Origin: Thuidium tamariscinum
Lineage: Eukaryota; Streptophyta; Bryopsida; Hypnales; Thuidiaceae
Direction of reading: 5' to 3'
Length of the DNA stretch: 64,000 nt
Assembly: GCA_947034885.2 (NCBI GenBank)
Contig: OX344754.2
Span: 8,935,001 to 8,999,000, forward strand
Below, piece after piece: positions 27,668-39,942 of the stretch. Both the position numbers and the translations under genes were made by a program. Each line of letters opens with the position of its first letter. The first letter of the stretch is position 1. The notes under the pieces were generated by a model. It was not told where the DNA came from. It did not search any database and saw only the letters and a program-made list of their open reading frames with translations.

Positions 27668-28936
27668 TGGAAAAAAATTGTTTCATTTATTTTGAATATA
27701 ATTGCAGACGTGATCTTTGGTAAAGAAATGTAATTGTTCACATCAATATAAATGGATTAAATGTCCAATATGAAGATGAAATTCAAATTATTGATATCCA
27801 AGGTTGTATATAGTATATACATCCCAAAACAAGTTATAAAGTTGCTTTGAAAATATTTAGCAAATTAGTAATTTCCACTACAAAAAAAGAGGGGTATAAA
27901 TGACTGTAGAGGGATGACTCAGAAATGACTAAATGTCCGGTTTGACTAAATAGTGACTAGTACCTCTGTAATTGCACCAACCCAACTGAATTTACATAGT
28001 CCTAGTCATTTTTCAGTCATTTTTCAGTTATGAGTGCGACTAGAAGATGAAGACATGATAGACAACAAAATTCATCTACATTTTTTCATTTAGAGTGCCA
28101 TCAATAAGAGCACAAAAGGAAGGGAAAAATCAGCGTGGATGCTAGAGTCATTAATGAATATGACATAGTTATTGATTGTAACTTAATTTCATTACTTCAC
28201 GAATCGAAAATGACTAAAGGGTTACAAAAAGGCTAAATTTCCATATTTTAAGCCAAGGACGGGCAGGGCAGCTTGCTAACGTGGATGGAAATTGTTCTAA
28301 GACTACTAGAATGCGACTGCACTTTACTACTGTGTGACTCTAAAATGACTGCAAGGTCTTTTGTAGGGTCATGTTGTAATTTTTTGCTCTAAAGATGGGC
28401 ATGATATGAAAAACATTGTAGAGTATGATATGAAAATACATTGTAGAGCTGAAAATAATTTCACACCCCTATTTTATACAAGAAAAAATGGTTTAATTTA
28501 TTTTTCAATTCTAAAAATAACTCTTTATTAAAAGTTCATTTTTCTTCATTATTGATGCAATGGTCATCTAAATGTATCCTCAAGAAATATTTGAATTTTT
28601 AATTGTGCCATTTTAGTTCATTTCTCAATTTATTCTAAAAATCATTTCATACATTATTTGAGTTGGGCATATAGTGTATGGTGTATGGTATTTTTTGGCA
28701 ATAGAAATCTATAGTCATTATTGGACAAAGCTCAAAATTATAGGTTGAAATTATAATTTATTAAAAAAAATATATTTAAAGAGTCTAAAAATGACTTGTT
28801 GGTACATGATTTATGATAGATACACTAAGTGAGCTTCCCAATGATGTAATTGTACTTCACTACTATGTAACTTAAGAATTGCTACAAAGTCTTTTGTAGG
28901 GCTATGCTAAAAAATTTTGCTTTTAAGATGGAAAAG

Positions 28937-29084
28937 CACTATAAAAAAAATGGGGGGATAAATGACTTGTTCACAATGACTGCACCAACAACAATGACTA
29001 CAAAATAGTCATTTTGTAGTCATTGTTGCCAATGTAGTCATTGTAGACAAGTCATTTAATTTATCCCCCTATTTTCTTGTAGTA
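28937..29084. mobile_element. Small CACTA MITE nested in copy A (148 bp)
   Basis: The ends are CACTATAAAAAAAATGGGGG and, reverse-complemented, TACTACAAGAAAATAGGGGG, followed inward by ATAAATGACTTGT on one side and ATAAATTAAATGACTTGT on the other. AAG flanks it on both sides (28934-28936 and 29085-29087), a 3-bp target duplication as expected for CACTA. The same insertion is present in copy B at 43305-43435, so it preceded amplification of the large element. Confidence 0.85.
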
Positions 29085-29999
29085 AAGACAATATGCTAAC
29101 ATAGACAACAATCATTTCAAAATTACTAGGATGCAACTATACTCATCTGATTTATGATTTTTTAACATTCATATCCTAATACCTTTCTTGAGCTAATAAC
29201 TTTTCTTTTAGTCATTCCAATAATTCTACTCCTTGTTTATTTTCTTCATTTTCTTTTAAAAGAAAATTTCAATAGAATACTTTTGTCTTTTTTTTTGGAA
29301 ATGATGCATTACAAGTGGCCTTTGTCTTTGTTAGCATTAAAAAAAAAATTTCCTTAGGATCCATTTGTATGATTTGTTTAAACTCCTATCTATATGCCAT
29401 TATGCCAATAATGACTTTTGAAAATTTGTGCCATTGTCAATGAACTACTTTTGAACACTTCATATGCCTTACACTTGAATTACTAAATGTCCCAATAAAC
29501 ATACAGTAAGATATTTAGATGAATTCAATGACATTTGTTAAGTTCTATTTTTTCCTTGTGCAAATACCACCACCACTACTTTAGTTTTACTACAAAATGA
29601 TTTTCTACAACTGCCAAATGACTTCATGTAACTACCAAATGACTTCCTGTAACTACCAAATGACTACTCAATACTTTTGAACTACTACACAACTACTCTA
29701 CTACTACTTTGGCACCTTGTGTCAATCCTTTTCAAATCTTTTAGCAAATTTTATTTATAACTTTTGATTAGAGGCTTAAAATCTAAAACAAATTTTTGGA
29801 GATGAAAGTGAGATTGATTCCCCAACTTTAATTAGTTCAAAGTTTTTTGAAAAAAGTTAGTCTATTATGCCTCAATGAGGTTAAAAATATGACTTGTAAT
29901 GCAATTCCTGCGTTTTACATATCCCACAAGCTTTGTCTTGCCTACTACTATCCTTCCTCTATAAAAGGCTTGTCATTTCATCTAATTGTATCCACATAT

Positions 30000-30123
30000 T
30001 AAGTGGATTTTGAAATGATATATGGCATATGGTGTATGGTGTATTCTACATGATATATTATATATGATGAATTGTGTATATGTTGTATGGTGTATTGTAT
30101 ATGTATGGTGTATGGTGTATCAT
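30000..30123. repeat. TATGGTGTA-rich simple repeat inside copy A
   Basis: Repeated ATGGTGTATGG and TATATGATG units form a simple-sequence tract. The complementary tract (ATACACCATACACC) is in copy B at about 42290-42410. It is a property of the element and not an independent locus. Confidence 0.7.
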
Positions 30124-31319
30124 TGTGGAACTTTGAATGTATTCATATGTGACTGTTGAATGACTACTTTAGAGAAGGAAGACATAACTAAAATATAACT
30201 CACCCTTTCTCAAAAATGTCTCAAAAATGACTAAGATGCAACTTCAAAACCCCCTTATTATTAAGTGCCACGTGTCAAAGACCCCGCCCTTAAACGTAAC
30301 TATATCACAACTGGAATATGACTACAGTTTTACTGACATCATTGTCCACATCAGCATTAGTCAGACTGTCTGACAACTAAATAATGACTGTCTGACAATT
30401 GAACAATGACTGACACGTCACCAAAACTTCAACTATACCGCGACTTAGAAATGACTTATAAATTAACCTACGTGGACAGCCACGTAGGTGAAATTTTCCC
30501 AAAAATGGTCAGCTGCCCACCCTTTTCACAAAATTTTCAAGTAAAATTTCTTTATCCCTTAGACAGATTCATCTATTAGTCATCCAATTTCCAAATGGAT
30601 GGTGATAATACACCCGCAGTCATTTAAAGAATGACTTGTCCACAATGACTACAGGGCCTAAAGTCATTTTTCAGTCATCTCGGTCCAAAATGACTCATTT
30701 TCAGTCATTTTTCGCAGTCATTTATACCCCAGTTTTTTTGTAGTGATTCATCTACTGAAAATGGGAGAATATATTGCCTAAGGATTGTTTAACAGTTAGA
30801 GATTAGAGCACTATTTTCTATGTCAAAGACCAAGAATCTTCATTTGTGATTTGATAAAGGTGAAAATTAGCTCCAATGCCTTTATAACAAGTGGCCAACC
30901 CGATTTGATGAAACAAATTTTTTATAAAAAAATAAACATGATTTAACATAGCGAGAACTTGCTGAATTAAGTGCACCAAAAAATGAAATGCCAATTCTTG
31001 AGCTAGGAGCCAATGTCAAATGTAATTTATAAAATATTATTATCTTCAACAAATCACATCCATTGGATTTTATGCAATTGACCTCAAGGAAGATTGACCC
31101 AAGCTCTAGGTGTAGAGCAAAATTGAAAATTTCAGCCCCCCTTTTTACTAAGTTTTGTTAAATTAGCTTTAGTTAGCTTCTTGGCATCAAGGCCTTTACA
31201 TATAGGAAATTTAGCCCCTACTCTAATTTTATTCTAATAAGTAGTTGAGGCCAATCTTTAACCCAAAAGGAACTAAATTTTTTTGCACTTAGCCTTAAGG
31301 GATATTGATGAGGCCTTTA

Positions 31320-32059
31320 AGGTAGGAGGTTCAAAATCCACTTAAGCTCTATAATCGTCATCCTCCTCAAATGTATACTACTTGTACATGTTGTTTTTCA
31401 TCTTTATAGGATTGTACAAACAATGTGCATTTGGCAATTTATAAAGGTGAGTAAATTTGTCTTCAAAATTCATTAGTAATTATACAAAGCTCCAAAAAGT
31501 ATGAAATGACTCATATTTAGATAGAGCCACCTATACCCAATCACTTTAACAATTTTGGAGTATATCTTGAGTAATTTGAGGTAGTACAAATTTTATTCTT
31601 GTATAAAGATAAGAAATATTGCAACTATAGAATTTTTGTAATTCTATTCCCCAAATTGGAAATAGTATGAATTTTGGAAGCCATAAAATGTTTAAAATCC
31701 ATGGCCAATGTCTAGAGCCTTCCAATTCAAATTATATCAAAGACTACTTTCTTGCTTGGTACTTTCCACATACTTTATGACACTTTGGGACATGTGTCAT
31801 AAACTTATTAGTGCTAACCTTGAAAAGGACAAAAAATCACATTCAAAGCTTTGGTTTGAAATCTATTCCAACCTTGTTTGGAAATAGCTATGTCCTACAA
31901 TTTGGATATGGGTCCCTAATCAAGAATAGGTGGCTCTACTTTAGATGCCAATTTCACTTGTCTTTCAAGGAAAATGTATTGAAAAATATTTCAAGAAGCT
32001 TCACCTCCCCAAAATTCAAGTTTCCCTTTTAGATGAGTATTTTTTTGCTCCTCCTACCT
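31320..32059. mobile_element. TA-flanked MITE of the 25842 family, split by a later insertion
   Basis: The ends AGGTAGGAGGTTC (left) and, reverse-complemented, AGGTAGGAGGAGC (right) pair, with TA outside both (31318-31319, 32060-32061). The interior matches the 25842-26137 family, but the shared block is interrupted at 31522 and resumes at about 31939. Without the insert the element would be about 316 bp, close to its relative. Confidence 0.7.
31523..31937. mobile_element. TIR element inserted into the MITE at 31320
   Basis: AGAGCCACCTAT at the left and, reverse-complemented, AGAGCCACCTATTC at the right define the ends. The host MITE sequence reads TATTTAGAT before and ACTTTAGAT after the insert, a probable 9-bp target duplication with two differences, suggesting a Mutator-like element. 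The boundaries come from where the host repeat is interrupted. Confidence 0.6.
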
Positions 32060-32098
32060 TAAGAGTAAAGCAGTCCTAATATCATCTCAAAAGAATTG

Positions 32099-33170
32099 TA
32101 AGAGAGGAGGCTCAAAAACCACTCAAGCTCAAAAACCACCCACCTTCTCAAACATACATTGTTTGTACATGCTGCTTTTTCATCTTTATAGGAATGCACA
32201 AACAATATATAGTTGAGGGGATGACAGTTTTAGAGCCCTATGCCATTTCAGCTTCAAAATTTCATAATTAACTCCACAAAACTCCAAAACATTTGAAACA
32301 ACTTGATTTAGATACCAATTCCACTTGTCTTTCAAGAAAAATTTACTGAAAAAAAATTCAAGAAGTTTCACCTCCCAAAATTGAGTTTCAGCTCTTAGAT
32401 GGGACATGGAGATTATTAAGACCGCCTGCACAATTTCAGAGCATGTGATCAGCAGCAGAACGTATGTCAGATCACTGGCAGGGGGGATCCGTTGGGGTCA
32501 ACAACGCCCACCTGTGACTTAACTTATCACTGCTGAAGGGTACCTGACTACCTGACTACCTTGCTCATCATGATCATAGATGGACAAGTGGACAACACCT
32601 TCAAAATAAGCAATTCAGAATTATAGTTGTAGAAAAAAATTTATATTCTTGTAGTATTAAAGTATGTTCCCACTTGTGCTTAGTTTTCCGCTGTTTTGTG
32701 CACAGAGTGGGAAGAGCACGAATATCAAAGCCATGCCAAGGAACAGTGGAAACCGATCCTATGTGGAGGGGTGCCCTGGAGCAGAAGTAGGCGCTTTGGC
32801 AGTACGGAACGCTGTAAGAACATGGTGCAGCGCACATGCCAAAAATCCACCCTGCCACCCGCCATGACACGTGGCGGGGCGTTAGTGGTTCACCATTGGC
32901 GCTGTTTGTAACGCTGCCCTTCCTGCGCACAAGTCTCCGCCACGCCCCGCCACGCCTTACCGATTTTTTATTTTTTTATTTTTCAAATTTTTATTTTTAT
33001 TTTTACAGAAATAACCACTACGTTTCAACTTCAAAAAATTGAAATTAATTTTGTGAAGGTCCAAAAAATATGAAACGACTCCAATTTGATGTGAATTCTA
33101 TTTTATTTTCTTAGGAAAATCTACTTAAAATTGTTCCAAGATATGAAGCTTCTCCCAAAAGACTATTAGA
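32099..33170. repeat. Two partial copies of the 25842 MITE family
   Basis: 32099-32411 keeps the order GAGGAGGCTCAAAAACCAC, TTTTCATCTTTATAGGA, TCATAATTAACTCCACAAAA, GATACCAATTCCACTTGTCT and TTTCACCTCCCAAAA, matching 31320-32059 in direct orientation. 33020-33165 keeps only the interior block (GAAGGTCCAAAAAATATGAA, AAAATCTACTTAAAATTGTT). Neither has two intact ends. Confidence 0.65.
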
Positions 33171-34483
33171 TATGAAATGATAGCTAAAGAGCAAACTACA
33201 TTGGCTTTGATGTGTTTTCTAAACAACAATGAAAAGGAACAAGTTATACTAACATAAATGTGTTTTTTTCTTTTATCTTATTTTTTTTTTAAAACACATT
33301 GACAAATGAATGTGTTTTTTGATTTGTAATCCTTCCATGGAAATGAATTGCACCATTACATAATTTTTTTTTAGCATGAATTACAATTCACACTCGTAAG
33401 TTTAATCCCCACATGCCTAAATTGCATTATATGGCAACAGAATAATTTGGGGCAATCCACTACAAATGGAACTTTTATTTATTTTTCCTTATAGTCTACG
33501 TTGCAAAAAAAATTCTTCATAAATTATTTTTTCAAGAGATAAAAATTTGATGTTGTTTTTTAACCCCTAAATGTCCAAGGCACCCAAAAGTGGTGTTGAA
33601 GAAACTTTGAAGTTAGATAAAAGCTTATCCAATTTCTATTTTTAGTAGTTTATATTTTTGGCAGATTTTTTTTGAAATCTAGTTCTAGCATCAACAGTCC
33701 AATTCTGAAAATGAACAATTATGATTTTTCTATGTAAGATTCAGTGCAAGGGTACCCATGACACATATGTCATATTCAAAAAATATAATTTATGTCCCTA
33801 AGTGCACTAACCCCTCCCACAAGAAGTTAATACACTTAATGACACATGATATTGAGAAAATATATCTTACATCACTAAGTGCACTAATCCTTCCAAATAA
33901 GGTTAATTCACTTAATGACATGCATGTAATATTGTGAAAATATATCTTAGATTCCTAAGTACACTAATTCCCGTAAAAGTGGTTAGTGTAGTTTTAGGAT
34001 AATGCTACTTTAAAGCACAAAAATTGATGTGTCAATAACTACACGAGGCATGAGCTTAGGGTAAAACTCTTACAATCTTAGTCTACTTTGAGGTTGTTGC
34101 ATTTACATTTTATTTTTCCATATTACTCAATTTATTTTACTTTAGCCAAACCATAAAAATAGTTTAAATCCACAAGTACAAAGTTTACTATAATTTTTCT
34201 TCTCACAAGTTCATAGTTTTTAAATTGTTACTACGTTCTCTTATATAATCCGGAGTAGTTTACAAGAAAATTGTTAAAAAGAAATTACCATATAATTATA
34301 AAAAACAAATTTTTTGCCCAAATAAGCTCAAACCAATGACTGTTGGACCTATAGAACAAATTCATTTGAATTTGTGAAGAAAGAATTTTTTTTCTTACAT
34401 CATATTTTTTATCTACACAAAAGCTTTGATTGAATCCATTTGCATTTATTATGGGAAAGTTATGGACAATGATGTTTTTCTAT

Positions 34484-34559
34484 AAATTTCATAATCTTCT
34501 TGAATAGCTTTTGAAATTAAATTCATTAAATTCCATAATCTTCTTGAATAGCTTTTGAA
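34484..34559. repeat. Two-unit tandem repeat, 44-bp period
   Basis: AAATTTCATAATCTTCTTGA at 34484 and AAATTCCATAATCTTCTTGA at 34528 both continue ATAGCTTTTGAA. It is a simple local duplication in intergenic DNA. Confidence 0.8.
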
Positions 34560-34774
34560 GCTACCGGACCCAAAAAACAATGAAACCCCACCACAGGCAT
34601 CGTCACACATGATATGTTTAATACACAACTTCCAACAGATGTATAGAACGTATATGCATAGCTGTATGCCTTAATAGCCGTGCCGAACCACCGATGTAGT
34701 CAGACCGAACATGCATCCTCCTCTTTGTGATACCAACGGCCACTAGCACTTCTGCTCATGTGTAAACTTAAGCA

Positions 34775-34940
34775 CAAGTATGAACATACCTTTAGGAAAT
34801 TGGAAATCATGAATTTTCAAAGAAGAAATTGTAATTTTTGGATAAGATATGTAATTTTTATGAATTTTCAAAGTGGATCTTTCTAGACCACTAAAATCAC
34901 CACATAGTTAGAACTTACAACCAAAATCTAGAATCATCAA
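34775..34940. repeat. Fragment related to the 12.5-kb MITE interior
   Basis: GGAAATCATGAATTTTC, TGAATTTTCAAAGTGGA and TAGACCACTAAAATC follow the same order as GAAAATCATGAATTTTC, TGAATTTTCAAAGTAGGA and TAGAGCACC in 12537-12889. No matching termini were found. Confidence 0.5.
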
Positions 34941-37282
34941 TAGTTAGTCAATTGTGTTACCTTGCGTGTAGATCAGTTTCAACAGTTCATGCCAAAATAG
35001 TTTACTTTTAGTAATTCAACAATTCAACAGACACATGGGAATTTTTTAATTTTTGGCACTTTACAAAGATACTCCTAATTTTGAATCAATTCTTTCTATC
35101 CATCTATAAGTGAGTTCCTTTTTCTAATTTTTCTCAAGAACAATTTTTTCAAAATTTCAGAAATAGTTGAAAATAATTTTATAAATTTTGACATCTTTCA
35201 AAATTTTCCAAGTTATTTACAAAATTGACCTACATGTATGGTAACCCCTCAAGAATTAAGGCCATTCCTCTATCAAAAAACTTTTGAAAACTACTATTTT
35301 TACTACATTCAACAAAATAAATAAATAAATAATTTAAGAATTTAACCATAGGAGCTTGTACTTAATTTGATAGAAATCATATGGTAAAAATTTCATGAAG
35401 TTTGAACTTATTGATTGAAAGATATGAGCATTATATGTTGGAATTTTTTTTGGAACTATAGTCTTCAATTTCACATGGCTTTGACCGCCATTTGTGAAAA
35501 AAATTTACATAATAGAATTTGAATGTATAATTTTTGTGTTAAAGAATTAAGTTGAGGGTTTAGGAAAAAAATTCTTGAAAAAATACACTTGATTACCATT
35601 CTTTAAAAAATTATTAAATAGAAGTAGGTCGAAGATTGAAAGAAAAACTAAATAGCTAATAACTCTAAACTGGGATTGAAATACAGTAATTCCAAATGTG
35701 AGATTGCTCTAGCAAGTAAATGTAATCATGCCCAACAACTTTTTATTGAAAAATTGAGAAAATTGCATTCAAGAATGAATCTTTAGGTGTGTTTTTTTAA
35801 GACATTTAGATTGCCCAAAAAACAAGATTGTCCATAGCTTTCTCATTACTAGTTCAAATAGAATAAATCAAAAGCTTTACATGTAGACAAAAACATATTA
35901 TCTCAAAAAAAAACATTTAATAATTTGCTACTTGCCAAGTTTAGTTTTGGGCTTTTTGTAGTATAATTTTTGCTCCCATGCACTAATTGAAATGAAAATT
36001 ATATTTCTATAAAGCTAATTAGTTTTTTTGTATTATAAGAAAGTTTCAAAATGTTTCACCAAAAATTAAAGTCATAGGAACTTGCCCAAAATCCATTTTG
36101 TCCGTGAGAGGACAATGGTCCTTTAGGGGTTAAATATGGGAATGGTTTAACTTTTAAAGACATTCCACAGCTAAGCTTGGTCAAACTTCATTAGATTTTT
36201 ATCTTGATGTTGAAAATAAAAAGAGATTTTTATACTTCAAAGGTGTTCATGCAAGGAGAGTCTAGAATTATAGAATACTCTATGTTCACAACTTCAAAAA
36301 TTTATAAAATAAAACTCAAATGTTGAAACACTACAAAACTATTGGGGTTGTTGAATTTATCTTGAGGTTGCTAACAAACTCGTCAAGTTCTTTTAGTAAT
36401 TCAATCTTTGAAATAAATAGAAATAGAAAAAATATCGCTTTTACATACTACCCCTAAACTCCTAAGATAATTACACCTAACTTTGTCCAAATAAGCAATT
36501 GACTATTATTATTAAGTTTCCTAAATTTTATTGGATCTTGCTAGAAGTTGAAATTAAAGACTATTTTTTATTTTTTATTGATATTCTTAAAAAAAATTTA
36601 CACGACGAACCAATATCCATCTTTACAAGTTAGCCTTTGTCCTTTTTAGAAGAATGAATGTCACATCACATGGAATAAATGATATTTTTCAAGAATATAG
36701 AGAACTTCATACATACTAAAGGTTCCTATTCACAAGTGCAAATAACATAATTGTATTTGTACAAACCATTCTATCACTTCAAAACAAATTACCATATTAT
36801 ATAGATCCTTTGAGAATTTTGTAGAATAGATGCTACAATATTGATATCACAAAAATATTCTTAACTTTCATGCCAATACTTACAAAGAATTGAAATCAAA
36901 TTTGGAGCTTTTTACTACCAAAAAAAACCATATCATTTTTTCCTACTCTAAACCCTAAAGTTTCTTAATTATGTCTTCACCAAAAATGCTTCTAAAGTGC
37001 CATTTTAGTATAAGTATCAAATTTTAGAAATAAAGAAGTTTTTTGGACGCATATAACCATAGGATCTAGTTATAGTATTATAATTTGAATAGATGTGGAA
37101 AAAAATTCAAAATTTTCCACCAAGTGGATTGCAAGATATTACCATTTGCCAATTGACATAAGTGTTTTCTTGGGTCCTCTGAAAAATAGGGTAGTTGCAC
37201 TTTACAAAGGTCACATTTGTATGAAAAAAGGTTCATGTTGTTGATGCTTCTTTGAATTCATTCTTCAAGACAAGTTGTTTAG

Positions 37283-38016
37283 GGGCAATTGCAAGAAACA
37301 CTTGTCCTATTTTTTGTCACACTTAGTGTGCTGATTTGTTTTTTGGCCATAACTTCTATGTTTTGGCTTTAAATGACTCAAGATTTATAGATAAGATACT
37401 CATAGGTACCATACACATTCTCTAATTTTTTAATAATTTTCAAAAATAGTTTGATTTCAAAATAGTACTAGTGATTGAATGTCACACTTGGTAGTTTAGG
37501 GGTTTTTAGTCACTAAGGAGTACCTTTTTTTAATGATTTTGAGATGAAATTTGGATGAAATGGTCTTCTAGTAGACTTACAACTCTCCACATGAGGGATT
37601 TTGAATAAAGTTGTTTTTATGTTGTGTGGAAGTCCACAAAGTGAGCTTCCTTCTGGTTGCATTTTTAAACATATAAAGTATTATTTTAGTGATTTTTTTG
37701 ATGAATGACCATCTCCATAGAGTTGTTGAAAATGGACACCTTTTACTTTTTGTATTTACTTATTTTTACTAATTTTTACGAATAAAAACATTAAGGTATG
37801 TATTTTCTTGAGGTTTGGTGCTTTTTAAATTCTTCTACTTAGAGAGTTTTTCTATCAATTTCCTTCGGTGAAAAACTTCATCTTAGAGGTGTTTACATTA
37901 TTCAAATTTTTCAAATATTTTTCAAATTAATTTTCTAATTTTAAAGTACTCCAGAAAAAGTCACGAGTACTGTAGTAAAACGCAACAAATAGGACAAGTG
38001 TTTCTTGCAATTACCC
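37283..38016. mobile_element. TIR element, 734 bp, with 4-bp target duplication TTAG
   Basis: The left end GGGCAATTGCAAGAAACACT continues TGTCCTATTTTTTG; the reverse-complemented right end GGGTAATTGCAAGAAACACT continues TGTCCTATTTGTTG, two differences in about 34 bases. TTAG flanks both ends (37279-37282 and 38017-38020). A diverged relative of nearly equal length lies at 45484-46208. It has no coding capacity. The superfamily is unclear. Confidence 0.8.
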
Positions 38017-38020
38017 TTAG

Positions 38021-39516
38021 GTAATTGTCTAGAAACTAAAACTCCTTATTATTTACATCTCATTAATCAAAATGTAATGATTGAAAAATTTTCACACATG
38101 TATGGATCAAAAAAACTAATTTCAATTTCTAAAGGGGGGAAAAGAAAATTTTCTTGTATGCTCAAAGTTTTTGACCGAGTCAAAAACCACATATCATACA
38201 TTAATTTTTTTAACCATATAGTCAAAAGTTATGAAAATTGTTGTGCCTTAAAGTTATTTCTTGTTCACATTTTGTGTGAAGATTTCAAATTAAAAAAGTA
38301 AAAATTTCATTTGTAGTGAGCTACCCAAATTGCTAACTAAAGATGTTGAAAATGTAGTTTGGCCCTATATGGATTAAGCATGCAATTTTTTTTTTATAAT
38401 GCCTCTTCATATAAAAAAAGTCTTGATTTTCACATATCGATAATGCCTATGTTTTTTCAGCTCACAAAAACTCAAACCATTTTGAATTTCCCTTCACATT
38501 CAATTATAACTTTGTTTCCAAAATTGCATCTTCATCTATGCTTGAGGGCCAAATGCTTTGAACCTCTAAGGATCAAGTGCCCAATTGACGTAGACAAGAA
38601 ATTTTGGATAGGTTCAAACAAAGTCAATTTTTAATAGATATTTACAATTTCTTCAATACATGTGAAAACGTATCATTTTGGAAGGAATGTAATTTTTTCC
38701 TAATTGAGTTTCAAATCAGAATTACATTGCCTAAGATGCTTTGGGTAGCATATAGAAATCTCTTCTTATATTTTTGAAATATGGTAAGTATGTAACTAAT
38801 ATGACAATATAGAATGCAAATATAAAACAATGACTATGTCTAGTGCATAAACCTAACCCTAGGAGGAGTTATATTGTGTTGATTGTATCAAAAAAGGTCA
38901 AAAACAAACTTATTCGTCTAACTTCAAATGTTTTATTCTTTCAATTTATTAGTCCAAAAATTAAAACTCTTTTCTACACTTTTCCTACAATAGTCTAATT
39001 AAATTTTGTATGGTTGAATTTCTTCCCAAATCTAATTTTTTTTTCTCCCTACCTAAAAAGTCACAATTTTTGACAATTTTTGCCCAAATATGGTCATTCT
39101 TTTAGAGATGATATCACTTTAGGGATTAGCCTCATAAAAAGCATCTATACATTATAAATAGGCTATAATTTCACATCTATATATATCTAAAACATCTTTT
39201 GACTTCTATTTTTCACCCTTTTATATTAAATGTATCTATTACAAATAGTAAATTGACCAATCATAAATTCTAATATAGGATGGAAATGACTAAAGTTAGA
39301 TTTGGTGAATTTTGATTTAGGTCCAATAAAATATACAATGTCTATCACGTTCAAGATAAAAAAGAGATTACATTTCAACAAGAAGTCTAAAATTGCTTTT
39401 ACATAATTTTAAGAATAAAACAAAAACTAATGTACTTTTACATTAATGGAAAAGAAAAAGGCAATTGGGTATATAGGAACTTTAAGACAATAAAAAAATT
39501 TAAAGACTTTATATTA
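38021..39516. other. Intergenic AT-rich DNA, nothing recognised
   Basis: Frames of 91-98 codons overlap here, but they show low complexity, AT-driven composition (Lys, Phe, Ile rich) and no motif. No repeat with clear ends was found. Confidence 0.6.
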
Positions 39517-39942
39517 TCTTTTTGTCTATTAATTATTAAATTTGGTAATGCAACACACTAACTTTAGTAGAAGTATTTACTTTAATTTATTTTTTGTTCA
39601 CAATTTGGCCCCAAGAAGCATCATCATTTGGTCCAACTCTACTACTATCATATTCTAGACTAAATTAATCTAGCTTTTGAAGTCACCATCCTTGGTCCTT
39701 GTCTTTGTGGTCTTCAAGTGCCATTGCACTTTAATCATCTAAACCAATGCAACACTATAAGAAACTTGTGTTTTAGATGATGGATTTTAAGTGACATCCA
39801 TTGTAGCACCCCATGTTTTTTATGTCCAAATTAAATTCCGTCATAACATTTTGATGTTATGACGGACATTAGTTTGTACATAAAAACACGGGGTGCTACA
39901 ATGAATGTCACCTAAAATTCGTCACCTAAACATAGGATTCTT
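39517..39942 (+). repeat. Direct-repeat copy 1 of a segment also at 41375 (unoccupied site)
   Basis: This 426-bp stretch matches 41375-41688 plus 44500-44611 with about five substitutions and no indels apart from the 2.8-kb insertion. It therefore supplies the empty-site sequence TGTCCAAATTAAATTCC for the CACTA insertion of copy B. Beyond 39942 the two copies no longer align. Confidence 0.9.
39753..39942. mobile_element. CACTA-type foldback MITE, 190 bp, lacking its last 6 bases
   Basis: It starts CACTATAAGAAACTTGTG and runs to AGGATTCTT, where the terminal GTAGTG seen in the other copy is missing. The two halves are inverted repeats of each other for about 88 bases (for example CATTGTAGCACCCCATG against CATTGTAGCACCCCGTG), and the short loop is itself palindromic (ATAACATTTTGATGTTAT). 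The whole element can fold into one hairpin. Confidence 0.8.

Larger units (their letters stand above)
27876..30745 (-). mobile_element. Non-autonomous CACTA element, copy A (2870 bp)
   Basis: The ends are CACTACAAAAAAAGAGGGGT at the left and, reverse-complemented, CACTACAAAAAAACTGGGGT at the right, both continuing ATAAATGACTG. The subterminal regions carry many ATGACT/AGTCAT motifs in both orientations, like the subterminal transposase-binding repeats of En/Spm-type CACTA elements. There is no long reading frame, so it depends on an autonomous partner. It is almost identical to copy B (41689-44496) in reverse orientation. Flanking triplets are TTC and ATT, so no intact target duplication is visible. 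Confidence 0.9.
30746..37282. other. Intergenic between the two CACTA copies, repeat-derived
   Basis: 30746-31319 and 33170-37282 are AT-rich with no supported gene. 32099-33170 contains two partial copies of the TA-flanked MITE family and a GC-rich patch at 32690-32960 with overlapping frames on both strands. Those frames are short, mutually exclusive and lack domains. Confidence 0.6.

Noticed and set aside
30000..30123. Possible CRISPR-like or satellite array
   Set aside because: TATGGTGTA units are short, irregular and carried inside a CACTA element in a plant genome.
27876..30745. LTR retrotransposon interpretation of the 2.8-kb pair
   Set aside because: The copies are inverted, end in CACTA/TAGTG with 3-bp duplications, and have no TG..CA ends, primer-binding site or polyprotein frame.
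32601..33042. Several frames in the GC-rich patch between the CACTA copies
   Set aside because: Frames on both strands overlap each other with no recognisable domain; the patch looks like repeat-derived sequence.
38005..38634. Two adjacent frames of 98 and 91 codons
   Set aside because: Low-complexity Lys/Phe/Ile/Ser composition, different frames, no motif. The first also overlaps the right end of the 734-bp TIR element.
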